A stretch of DNA of 48,000 nucleotides, from contig CAMVBR010000002.1 in the NCBI GenBank assembly GCA_947165755.1, forward strand, positions 1-48,000, given 5' to 3'. Shown in pieces: positions 1 to 9,175 of the stretch. The notes under the pieces were generated by a model. That model saw only the letters and a program-made list of their open reading frames with translations. It was not told where the DNA came from and made no database searches. The translations under genes were made by a program, and so were the position numbers. Every line of letters begins with the position of its first letter. Position 1 is the first letter of the stretch. The stretch comes from an uncultured Clostridia bacterium. GTDB taxonomy: Bacteria; Bacillota; Clostridia; Oscillospirales; Acutalibacteraceae.

Positions 1-5
1 TTTTT

Positions 6-97
6 TGGCGGAGAGCATGGGATTCGAACCCACGAACCGCTTTTGACGGTTACACGATTTCCAGTCGTGCTCCTTCGACCAGCTCGGACAACTCTCC
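6..97 (-). tRNA. tRNA-Ser (anticodon GGA), CCA encoded
   Basis: Reverse complement GGAGAGTTGTCCGAGCTGGTCGAAGGAGCACGACTGGAAATCGTGTAACCGTCAAAAGCGGTTCGTGGGTTCGAATCCCATGCTCTCCG+CCA: 7-bp acceptor, GGA anticodon, long variable arm typical of Ser, TTCGAAT T-loop. Confidence 0.95.
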
Positions 98-175
98 AAA
101 AACCTTTGCTATTATATCCGACTGATCCGAAAAAATCAAGTGTTTTTTCAAAAAATTTTTCAGAATGTGAAATTA

Positions 176-1240
176 TTACACATTGAGCCAGGCAAGGGCT
201 TCGTCTATCGTCTTTATGCCGATCTCATTGTAAGGATTGATCACGGTAAAAACGTGCTCCAGTTTTTTGCCCTCTTCCCCGCCGAAATCCGCAAGCCTGC
301 ATTCTACACCGCGCGCTTTCAGCATATTGTAAACGTCGTTCGTCTGCGCGTGAGCAAGTATATCCCCCGCGCTTGTGATCAGGTACGTTTTCGGCAAAGG
401 CGCAAGATCCACGATATCTTTGAAATTCGCGTAACGGTAGCAATCCTTCTTTTTACGGTCGCCGCCCCAAAGGCGCTTCGTATATAGGGCCATATAACCG
501 CCGTCGTTCATGGACGCCACCGGGGACGTGAGCAAAAGGCCCGCATAGTTCAAAGAGGTACCAAGCGCACCGAACGCCTTGCGAAGCGTTTCGCTTTTTG
601 TGAGCACGGCGGCATAGGCCGCAAGCTGCCCGCCGGCGGAATCGCCCGTAAGAATGATGCGGTTGGTATCGCAGGGATATTCCGATATATGCTCGCCGAT
701 CCAATGCAGCGCGGCCATCACGTTTTGAAGCTGCCCATCCACCGTGGTATCGGGAACCAGAGGATAGCTGATATTGAATACGGTGTACCCTCTGGAGGCC
801 AGCGCAAGACAATACAGCTTATTGAGCTCCTTATCGCCGTATTCCCAGCCGCCGCCGTGGATATCAATGATCACGGGATTTTTGCCTGTCGTCGCTTCCG
901 GATAATACACGTCAAGCAGATGATATACGGAACCGTCGTTGATATACGGAATATTATTGATCTCTTTGATCCCGGCTGGCGCGGTTTGCGTCGCGTGGTT
1001 CGCCGCGTCCTTCTTCGCCGTGCCGATCCACAAAAGCTGCATCAGGCGCACGATGGGAGAACGCATCAGCTTCCGGTCTCGATTTTTTCCGTAGTCATAC
1101 TCCGGCGACGTGATCATTGCGCCCACCGGGATCGCATCCGGCGCATGCAGATCACGCGGTTTTGTTTTTACGTGTACGATCAGCATAAGCGCGACCGAAA
1201 GCAGTAACAACACACAAATCACTATCATTGCGGGAACCAT
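176..1240 (-). CDS. alpha/beta hydrolase (esterase/lipase-like)
   Basis: HGGGW oxyanion motif, GDSAGG nucleophile elbow, N-terminal TM segment. Confidence 0.85.
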   Translation of the reverse strand: MVPAMIVICVLLLLSVALMLIVHVKTKPRDLHAPDAIPVGAMITSPEYDYGKNRDRKLMRSPIVRLMQLLWIGTAKKDAANHATQTAPAGIKEINNIPYINDGSVYHLLDVYYPEATTGKNPVIIDIHGGGWEYGDKELNKLYCLALASRGYTVFNISYPLVPDTTVDGQLQNVMAALHWIGEHISEYPCDTNRIILTGDSAGGQLAAYAAVLTKSETLRKAFGALGTSLNYAGLLLTSPVASMNDGGYMALYTKRLWGGDRKKKDCYRYANFKDIVDLAPLPKTYLITSAGDILAHAQTNDVYNMLKARGVECRLADFGGEEGKKLEHVFTVINPYNEIGIKTIDEALAWLNV

Positions 1241-1354
1241 AAAAACGCCTCCTTTTTTCCTATATTAGCACAACGAATAAGGCAATTCAACAAATAGTTC
1301 TTGAATTCCCCTCAAAACAGGAATATACTAAAGAAAAAAACACAGGAGTTCATT

Positions 1355-2074
1355 ATGGATACGATAAAAATCAACTCGCTTAACACAAAAATGGTCGCGC
1401 ACCGCGGCGTAAGCGGCATCGAGCTTGAAAACACGAACGCCTCTTTTATAGCCGCCGGCAACCGCAGCTATTACGGCATTGAAACCGACGTGCACAAAAC
1501 GTCCGACGGCAAATTCGTAGTGCACCACGACGACAACACCGGCCGTCTTTGCGACGTGGACGTGATCGTTGAGGAAACGCCCTTCGATACCCTGCGCAGC
1601 TTTCATCTGAACGATAAATACGGCGACGCCACCCGCGCCGATACGCTGATCCCTACGCTGAAGGAATACATTGCCACCTGCAAGCGCTACGACAAGATCG
1701 CCGTGCTTGAGCTCAAAAATGAATTCACAAAGGACGAGATCAACGCCATCTGCGACGAGATCAAATCTTTGGACTACCTCGACAAAGTGATATTCATCTC
1801 CTTCGCGTTCGCCAACATGGTCCGCCTGAGAGAGCTCTACCCCAATCAGACCGCCCAGTTCCTCACCAGCAAATATCAGGACGACCTCCCGCAGATCCTC
1901 GGCACTCATGGACTGGATATCGATATCGAATACACCGAGCTCACCAAAGAACGCATTGAAGCCTTCCACGCTCACGGCGTCAGGGTGAATTGCTGGACCT
2001 GCGACGATAAAGAATTTGCCGAGTCCCTCGCGCAGTGGGGCATCGATTATATCACCTCCAACATTCTTGAATAA
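1355..2074 (+). CDS. glycerophosphodiester phosphodiesterase family protein
   Basis: VAHRGVSGIELENTNASF, GIETDVHKTSDGKFVVHHDD motifs; AGGAG RBS just upstream of internal ATG at 1355. Confidence 0.88.
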   Translation: MDTIKINSLNTKMVAHRGVSGIELENTNASFIAAGNRSYYGIETDVHKTSDGKFVVHHDDNTGRLCDVDVIVEETPFDTLRSFHLNDKYGDATRADTLIPTLKEYIATCKRYDKIAVLELKNEFTKDEINAICDEIKSLDYLDKVIFISFAFANMVRLRELYPNQTAQFLTSKYQDDLPQILGTHGLDIDIEYTELTKERIEAFHAHGVRVNCWTCDDKEFAESLAQWGIDYITSNILE

Positions 2075-2081
2075 ATCTATC

Positions 2082-2129
2082 AAAAAAGAAAACACACATT
2101 CTCGCAGCAGAGGATGTGTGTTCTTTTTT
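2082..2129. terminator. bidirectional intrinsic terminator
   Basis: AAAAAAGAA-AACACACAT...ATGTGTGTT-CTTTTTT stem flanked by A- and T-tracts between convergent genes. Confidence 0.75.
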
Positions 2130-2163
2130 ATAGTATGCCGTAAAAGGAAATTCCGTCTATACC

Positions 2164-3915
2164 TTAACCGATATCGGGCGTTTCGGTAAACTCCGCCTCG
2201 GCAGCCTTATAGCCCTCGGTTTCCAGCACGATCACGCTGTTTTCGCCCTCGTTCAGGAAGCAAGCGGGCAAATACGCGGTTTTCTGCGGCCCTTCCTCCC
2301 AATAGCGGGAGAGCATTTTCCCGTTAATGAAGATAACTCCTTTTTTGAAGCCGTTCATTTTCACAAAGGTATCGCGCGGTTCGCCGTCAATGATCAGCGA
2401 GCCCTTCAGCAGCTGCGGCCGTTTGGTATATTTCGGCTTGTTCTCTTTCACGAAAGGAACGTTAGAAACGTTATCCAGCGGCAGCGTATAGTGGTGCCAA
2501 TGATAAAGATACTGCTGACCGAGCCTTACGCCGCCGACGATCCCTTTTCTATCGGCAAGCGAAGGGCCGTAATTGGTTCTGCCCATATTCTCCACAAGGA
2601 TCGTAAACTCGGCGCCCTCTCGCGGTACGTCGAACGAGATCTTGGATTTCTTATCGTTTCTGTATACGCAGCCGATATACTTTCCGTTCAAAAATACCCA
2701 GGCGCGGTCATGAGGGGTAAAGTTCAGGACGTCCTTATCCTTCGGCCCTTTTATGATCGTCTTATAGCAGATATAACCGTAGCCCTGATCCAGCTTTTCC
2801 ATGGGCTGCGGGGTTACGAAGATACGATCTTCCGATAATACGGAAAGATTATCCAAAAGATCCGCCGTTTCCGTAAGAGGAATAACGCCGTAAGAAACGG
2901 GCGAAACAGAAGCGGGCAGAGCGGTATCCGCTATAAAACCCCGCTCCCGTAATACAGCCTGCATTTTATAATACTTTTCGGTCGGTTTGCCGTATTCGTT
3001 GATCGGCGCGTCGTCATCATAACTGTTGACCGTGGGCTGGTATTCCTCGTAATCGTTGGCGCCGTTCATCCAGCCGAAGTTCGTGCCTCCGTGGGCCATG
3101 TATACGGAGACGCTCGCGCCCTGATCCAGTATTTCCGCCAGTCCCTTTGCGGCATCCTCGGCATCGCGCGTATGGTGCTTTTCACCCCAATGGTCAAACC
3201 AGCCGTTCCAGTATTCAGCGCAGAATAACGGGCCTTCCTTGCGGAATTTTCGGAACGTTTTGAAATTTGCCGCCGCCTTGGAGCCGAAATTGCAGGCTGC
3301 AAGGATCTCAGGCACAGTACCGCCGGAAAGCATGGTATCGTTCGGGCCGTCGGAGGTGAACAACAGGCAGGTTATGCCGTAGGAGGAAAGCATATCGGCG
3401 AGCCGACGTATATAAATACTGTCGTTGCCGTAGCTGCCGTATTCATTCTCCACCTGCACCATGATCACCGGGCCGCCACAATCCGCCTGCCGCTGCGCGA
3501 TGATCGGGATCAACCGACTGAAATACGCGTCAACCTTTTGTAAATACAGATCGTCAGCGCAGCGCAGGTGCATATTGTCATATTTGAGAAGCCACCAGGG
3601 AAAGCCGCCGAATTCCCATTCGGAGCAAATATAGGGGCCGGGGCGTACGATCGCGCACATGCCAAGCTCCGCGATCAGATCCAGATACGCGCCGAGATCC
3701 AGATTATCAGAGAAATCAAACGTGCCTTCCTTCGGCTCATGCAGATTCCATGCGGTATAGGTTTCTACGGTATTGAACCCACAGGCTTTGAGCTTCAGCA
3801 GCCGATCCCGCCAGTAAGCGCGCGGCACACGAAAATAGTGCATGGCGCCCGCAGCAACGGTAAAAGGCTCGCCGTTCATGAGGAATCCGTTCCCTCTTAC
3901 TGTAAGCTTATTCAT
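2164..3915 (-). CDS. beta-galactosidase, GH35 family
   Basis: GGFPWWLLKYDNMHLR, MVQVENEYGSYG acid/base and FCAEYWNGWFDHWG nucleophile motifs; start placed at ATG preceded by AGAAAGGAGC. Confidence 0.92.
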   Translation of the reverse strand: MNKLTVRGNGFLMNGEPFTVAAGAMHYFRVPRAYWRDRLLKLKACGFNTVETYTAWNLHEPKEGTFDFSDNLDLGAYLDLIAELGMCAIVRPGPYICSEWEFGGFPWWLLKYDNMHLRCADDLYLQKVDAYFSRLIPIIAQRQADCGGPVIMVQVENEYGSYGNDSIYIRRLADMLSSYGITCLLFTSDGPNDTMLSGGTVPEILAACNFGSKAAANFKTFRKFRKEGPLFCAEYWNGWFDHWGEKHHTRDAEDAAKGLAEILDQGASVSVYMAHGGTNFGWMNGANDYEEYQPTVNSYDDDAPINEYGKPTEKYYKMQAVLRERGFIADTALPASVSPVSYGVIPLTETADLLDNLSVLSEDRIFVTPQPMEKLDQGYGYICYKTIIKGPKDKDVLNFTPHDRAWVFLNGKYIGCVYRNDKKSKISFDVPREGAEFTILVENMGRTNYGPSLADRKGIVGGVRLGQQYLYHWHHYTLPLDNVSNVPFVKENKPKYTKRPQLLKGSLIIDGEPRDTFVKMNGFKKGVIFINGKMLSRYWEEGPQKTAYLPACFLNEGENSVIVLETEGYKAAEAEFTETPDIG

Positions 3916-4927
3916 TTTTCGCTCCTTTCTGATAGATCCCGAGGATTTTTTCTGCTTTTTCGGCAACCATATCTTTAAGCTCCGTCGGCTGGATCACCTC
4001 GATATCGGTGCCGAACTGCATGATCCATGAAACAAGCCCGCTGCTGATCGAGGCTTCCGTGCGCAGCAAAAAATGCGTATCGTCGGCGCGGCGCGTATTG
4101 ATCCGCTCGCCGAAACGGTCAAATATCTGCTCTAAAATAGAGCTGCTGCATTTCAGTTCGATCATTTGTAGATCGCCGCTGAACATATTGAAGGTTTTGG
4201 CCGCGTAATCGGCCGCGTCGAAATACGTGGTATAAGGACTTACCTCCTCCATCCGCCGCACAGGATCTTCCAAGATCTCCACTTGTGAGATCCTATCAAC
4301 ACGTACGTTCATCAGGTTATCGTATTTTTCGTTATTTGCCACAAGGTAATAATGGTCGCTGCTCCAGATCAGGGCGTAAGGACTCAGCGTGAACGTGCGC
4401 GTTTCTTTGCGTGCGGCGTACTTATCGTCCATTTTCCTACGGGAGTACAGGAACTTTACTTTTTTGCCGGACTTGATCGCGGTATCGAGCCGGTCGATCA
4501 CGTAAAAAACGGATTCGTTCGTGCTCTTTGCGCGATTATCGATATACACCTGTTTTTTCAGCACCGCAGCCTGATGAATGCTTACAAAGCCTTCGATTTT
4601 TTCGATCAGCTTTTTCGTTTTGTTTTTCGTAATAAAATCCGCGGCCTGCACCGCATCGGTAAGCAAACGGATCTCGGCAAGCTCAAACAAACCGCTTGCC
4701 AGGAAATACCCGTTTTTCGGCGTTCTTGTTTTGATGATATCCATACCGTAATCGATCAATACTTCGATATCTTTGTAAATGGATTTCCGCTCGCACACAA
4801 GGCCGTACTCATTTTCAAGCCGGTCGGCAATATCGTTTGAATTCAGCACGTGCTGTTCATCCGAATACTTTTCAAGGATCTCTTTCAAGTACAATAGCTT
4901 CAGCTTTGTATTCTTTTTGCCTGCCAC
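3908..4927 (-). CDS. WYL-domain HTH transcriptional regulator
   Basis: N-terminal HTH, central WYL-type region (VKFLYSRRK...LSPYALIWSSDHYYLVA). ORF track start is a TTG at 4984; a GTG at 4927 with upstream GGGGG is a likelier start. Overlaps the GH35 start by 8 nt (ATGAATAA). Confidence 0.85.
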   Translation of the reverse strand: MAGKKNTKLKLLYLKEILEKYSDEQHVLNSNDIADRLENEYGLVCERKSIYKDIEVLIDYGMDIIKTRTPKNGYFLASGLFELAEIRLLTDAVQAADFITKNKTKKLIEKIEGFVSIHQAAVLKKQVYIDNRAKSTNESVFYVIDRLDTAIKSGKKVKFLYSRRKMDDKYAARKETRTFTLSPYALIWSSDHYYLVANNEKYDNLMNVRVDRISQVEILEDPVRRMEEVSPYTTYFDAADYAAKTFNMFSGDLQMIELKCSSSILEQIFDRFGERINTRRADDTHFLLRTEASISSGLVSWIMQFGTDIEVIQPTELKDMVAEKAEKILGIYQKGAKNE

Positions 4928-4977
4928 GCGATTATCCCCCGTACCGTTTTTGTTTTTTTTATTATAAATTTTTTTTC

Positions 4978-5005
4978 TTGACAAATCAACACCAAATGCT
5001 ATAAT
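4978..5005 (+). promoter_or_regulatory. sigma-A-like promoter for FMN riboswitch/ribU transcript
   Basis: TTGACA (4978-4983), 16-nt spacer, TATAAT (5000-5005). Confidence 0.75.
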
Positions 5006-5015
5006 TAAAACAGAA

Positions 5016-5124
<109 letters not shown>

Positions 5125-5152
5125 ATCGATTTATATTTTACCGATATCCGAA

Positions 5153-5181
5153 CGCCCTGCTGAATCCGGCAGGGCGTTTTC
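5153..5181 (+). terminator. riboswitch-associated intrinsic terminator
   Basis: CGCCCTGC-TGAATCCG-GCAGGGCG-TTTTC directly downstream of the FMN aptamer. Confidence 0.85.
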
Positions 5182-5217
5182 TATGAAGATTTCCAATTTT
5201 ATCAGGAGGTCTTTTCC

Positions 5218-5853
5218 ATGAAAGCAACACAAACAAACTCAAAAAGCAACACCACAAAGCTCGTGATCACCGCAATGTTGTCCGCCGTGGCCGTAGCCTT
5301 GCAGTACATTGAAGTTTCCATTCCCATCGTGCCGTCATTTTTAAAACTAGACTTCTCCGATATTCCCGAGCTGATTGGCGCGTTCATCATCGGCCCCGTG
5401 GGCGGCGTGGTGATCTGCCTTTTGAAAAATCTGATCCACATGCTTGCAACAAACTCTTTCGGCGTCGGCGAGCTTTCAAATTTCCTGCTCGGCGCTGTTT
5501 TCTCCGTTGTTGCAGGCCTGATTTACAAACACAAAAAAACAAAGGTCACAGCCCTTATCGCCTGCGTTTCTGCCGCTTTCGCCATGGCGGCGGTATGTAT
5601 ACCGATCAACTATTTCCTGATATATCCCATCTATGCGCAGCTTTGGGCGGGCGGGGATATGAACGTGATCATCAGTATGTATAAAGCCATTGTACCTGCG
5701 TCCGATACGCTTTTGAAATCGCTGCTGATTTTCAATCTGCCGTTTACTTTTGTAAAATGATTGATATGTGCCATAGTCAACATGCTGCCTTATACACCGC
5801 TTTCCAACCTGTTTGTAAAGCTGAACAATCAGATCAATCGCAAACGAACGTAA
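5218..5853 (+). pseudogene. ribU: riboflavin ECF transporter S component (RibU-like), interrupted by in-frame TGA at 5758-5760
   Basis: MLSAVAVALQYIEVSIPIVPSFLKLDFSDIPELIGAFIIGPVGGV...LLIFNLPFTFVK[TGA]LICAIVNMLPYTPLSNLFVKLNNQINRKRT*; FMN riboswitch upstream. Confidence 0.85.
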
Positions 5854-5873
5854 GAATATTCTTAAAATAACTA

Positions 5874-5902
5874 TTGACAAGCATTATCGTATTTCATATA
5901 AT
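5874..5902 (+). promoter_or_regulatory. sigma-A-like promoter for SAM riboswitch/metK
   Basis: TTGACA (5874-5879), 17-nt spacer, TATAAT (5897-5902). Confidence 0.75.
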
Positions 5903-5921
5903 ATATACAACAATTTAATTC

Positions 5922-6010
5922 CTTATAAAGAGCGGTGGAGGGATCGGCCCTGTGAAACCCGGCAACCTGAATTCAAGGTGCTAAATCCGACGGCGAAGCC
6001 GACAGATAAG
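5922..6010 (+). promoter_or_regulatory. SAM-I riboswitch (S-box)
   Basis: CTTATAAAGAGCGGTGGAGGGATCGGCCCTGTGAAACCCGGCAACC...AAGGTGCTAAATCCGAC...GACAGATAAG; P1 CTTAT/ATAAG. Confidence 0.97.
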
Positions 6011-6021
6011 GTTATTTTTCT

Positions 6022-6046
6022 GCCCGCAGCCACTGCGGGCTTTTTC
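6022..6046 (+). terminator. SAM riboswitch terminator
   Basis: CCCGCAG-CCA-CTGCGGG-CTTTTT. Confidence 0.85.
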
Positions 6047-6062
6047 AGTGGAGGAAAAGATA

Positions 6063-7250
<1,188 letters not shown>

Positions 7251-7258
7251 AAAAATGA

Positions 7259-7287
7259 ACCGGAGATTTTTCAGTCTCCGGTTTTTT
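7259..7287. terminator. intrinsic terminator after metK
   Basis: ACCGGAGA-TTTTTCAG-TCTCCGGT-TTTTTG. Confidence 0.85.
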
Positions 7288-7303
7288 GCGATATTTTCGC
7301 CTT

Positions 7304-7519
7304 TTATTTGTCGCCTTCCTCAACGAGGACTTCGTTATGACGGAACAGCAGAGAGATACACCAGATACCGGCCAAAGCTACGATGGTAAAAATGATCCTG
7401 CTGATGATCGCGGCCTGTCCGCCGAAGATTCTGCCGACGATATCGAACTGGAATAAACCGATGGAACCCCAGTTCAGCGCTCCGATGATCACAAGTATCA
7501 GAGCAATTCTGTCCAACAT
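7304..7519 (-). CDS. DUF378-family small membrane protein
   Basis: LDRIALILVIIGALNWGSIGLFQFDIV pattern, two TM segments. Confidence 0.85.
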   Translation of the reverse strand: MLDRIALILVIIGALNWGSIGLFQFDIVGRIFGGQAAIISRIIFTIVALAGIWCISLLFRHNEVLVEEGDK

Positions 7520-7590
7520 TTATATCACTCCCTTTTTCATTCATAGTATTTGCGTCAAGCATATAATTATTCATTGTTTTCAGGTAATTT

Positions 7591-8712
7591 ATGGAATCAA
7601 AACTTCGCTTTCACAGCAATACATTCAAAATCATGCTGGTGGGGGATCCGCACTGCGAACCGAACGACAGCACAAAACATGAGCGTGACGTGATCAAAGA
7701 CTATCTTGCTTTCCAGTATGCAGCGGTGGAACGGGAAAAGCCGGACCTTGTGGTTCTAATGGGCGACAACGCCACGGGAAACAACGCGGAAGAGCTCAGA
7801 AAAACGCTTCTTCGTATTACAAAACCATACGCGGATACAAAAACGCCGTTTGCCTTTATTCTCGGAAATCACGATCTGCAGGTTGGAGTGACCGAATTAT
7901 CGGAGCAGTACGAAATCTACAAAACGTTGCCCGGCTGCATGCTCACTGCCGATCATACTGCTGCGGGAGATTATAACCTACTCGTTTATAAAGAAAAGGA
8001 AGAAACACCGGCGCTGCATCTTTTATTTGTTTATTCTGGCAGCAGCGCAGAGAAAGCCGCCTACGGTTATTACGATAACGTAAAACCGGCGCAAAATCGA
8101 TGGATCAAAGATACCTGCGCTAATGCAAACGAACGATCCGGTCCCGTGCCGTCGGTTCTTTTTCAGCATATGCCCGTGCAGGAAGAGTTCTCGCTGCTGG
8201 AAGAAACAAGCTGTTTGTCTATGCTCACAGACGGCGTATACGGCCAAAACGAACAAAATGGCCGGTTTTTCCGGTTAAAGAAATCAACTAAGGGCTATAT
8301 GGGAGAAGCGCCATGCCCCGCCGCATATAACAGCGGTGAATTTCAGGCGATCAAAGAAACCGAAAGCATTTTTGCCGTATTTTTCGGTCACGATCATATG
8401 AACGACTTTATCGGCATGCACGACGGTATTCTGATGGGACAGTGCAAGCTTTCTTCTTTCAATGCCTACGGCGACGGCCTCATGCAGGGGGTTCGCATTC
8501 TGGAATTTGAAGAAGACGCCCCCTTCACAATGCGCACCCGGATGCTGTATTACCGGGATCTGTTCGGAGACGAATGCCGGTCTATATCGGGATCGCTGAA
8601 AACGATGCGGGATCGCACCAGTGTTAAACTGGAAACCACTTTGAAAGTATTGGGAGTTCTCGGCGCAATCTCATTACCGCTGATCACGGTCAAATTGCTG
8701 CACAGGAAGTGA
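7591..8712 (+). CDS. calcineurin-like metallophosphoesterase
   Basis: VGDPHCEP, LMGDNATGNN, LGNHD, FGHDHMND metal-binding motifs; C-terminal hydrophobic segment. Confidence 0.88.
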   Translation: MESKLRFHSNTFKIMLVGDPHCEPNDSTKHERDVIKDYLAFQYAAVEREKPDLVVLMGDNATGNNAEELRKTLLRITKPYADTKTPFAFILGNHDLQVGVTELSEQYEIYKTLPGCMLTADHTAAGDYNLLVYKEKEETPALHLLFVYSGSSAEKAAYGYYDNVKPAQNRWIKDTCANANERSGPVPSVLFQHMPVQEEFSLLEETSCLSMLTDGVYGQNEQNGRFFRLKKSTKGYMGEAPCPAAYNSGEFQAIKETESIFAVFFGHDHMNDFIGMHDGILMGQCKLSSFNAYGDGLMQGVRILEFEEDAPFTMRTRMLYYRDLFGDECRSISGSLKTMRDRTSVKLETTLKVLGVLGAISLPLITVKLLHRK

Positions 8713-8716
8713 AAGC

Positions 8717-9175
8717 ATGACAAAAAATAATCCTTCTGATATATCAGACAAGAAAACTGAGCCGGCGGAACAAAGCAATACAGAACCGCAAAAAGACACG
8801 TCGGACAGCAGATATAAAGTTCCTTTCTTTATTTCGAGCCTGATCGTAGTTGCTCTGTTTTTCTCTTTGATCGCCGTTCTTTATATTCAGCACGCATCTG
8901 TTCGCCAGCTGGAATTTTATGAAGACAGCGTCGTTCGCAGTATGCCGACTGCGGGCGAAACAGACAGCGATCTGCAAGTGAACATAAACACTGCGGGCAT
9001 AAAAGAATTGACTCTGCTGCCGGGAATCGGCGAAAGCAGAGCCAAAGATATCATTGATTACAGAAACGAATACGGTTTATTTACAGAGCCTGAAGATCTT
9101 CTGAATATCCGCGGAATCGGAAAGTCAACTTTGGAAAATCTGCTGCCGTATATCGTATTTGAAACACCGGATTAA
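8717..9175 (+). CDS. membrane-anchored helix-hairpin-helix protein (ComEA-like)
   Basis: N-terminal TM, then VNINTAGIKELTLLPGIGESRAKDIIDYRNEYGLFTEPEDLLNIRGIGKSTLENLLPYI. Confidence 0.85.
   Translation: MTKNNPSDISDKKTEPAEQSNTEPQKDTSDSRYKVPFFISSLIVVALFFSLIAVLYIQHASVRQLEFYEDSVVRSMPTAGETDSDLQVNINTAGIKELTLLPGIGESRAKDIIDYRNEYGLFTEPEDLLNIRGIGKSTLENLLPYIVFETPD

Noticed and set aside
1328-2095. 255-aa antisense ORF (-) opposite the GDPD gene
   Set aside because: Shadow ORF; the plus-strand GDPD has clear catalytic motifs and RBS.
5758-5760. TGA as a reassigned codon (Gly) or selenocysteine
   Set aside because: Several other genes in the window end at TGA in sensible positions, and I saw no SECIS-like element, so a mutation or sequencing error is simpler.
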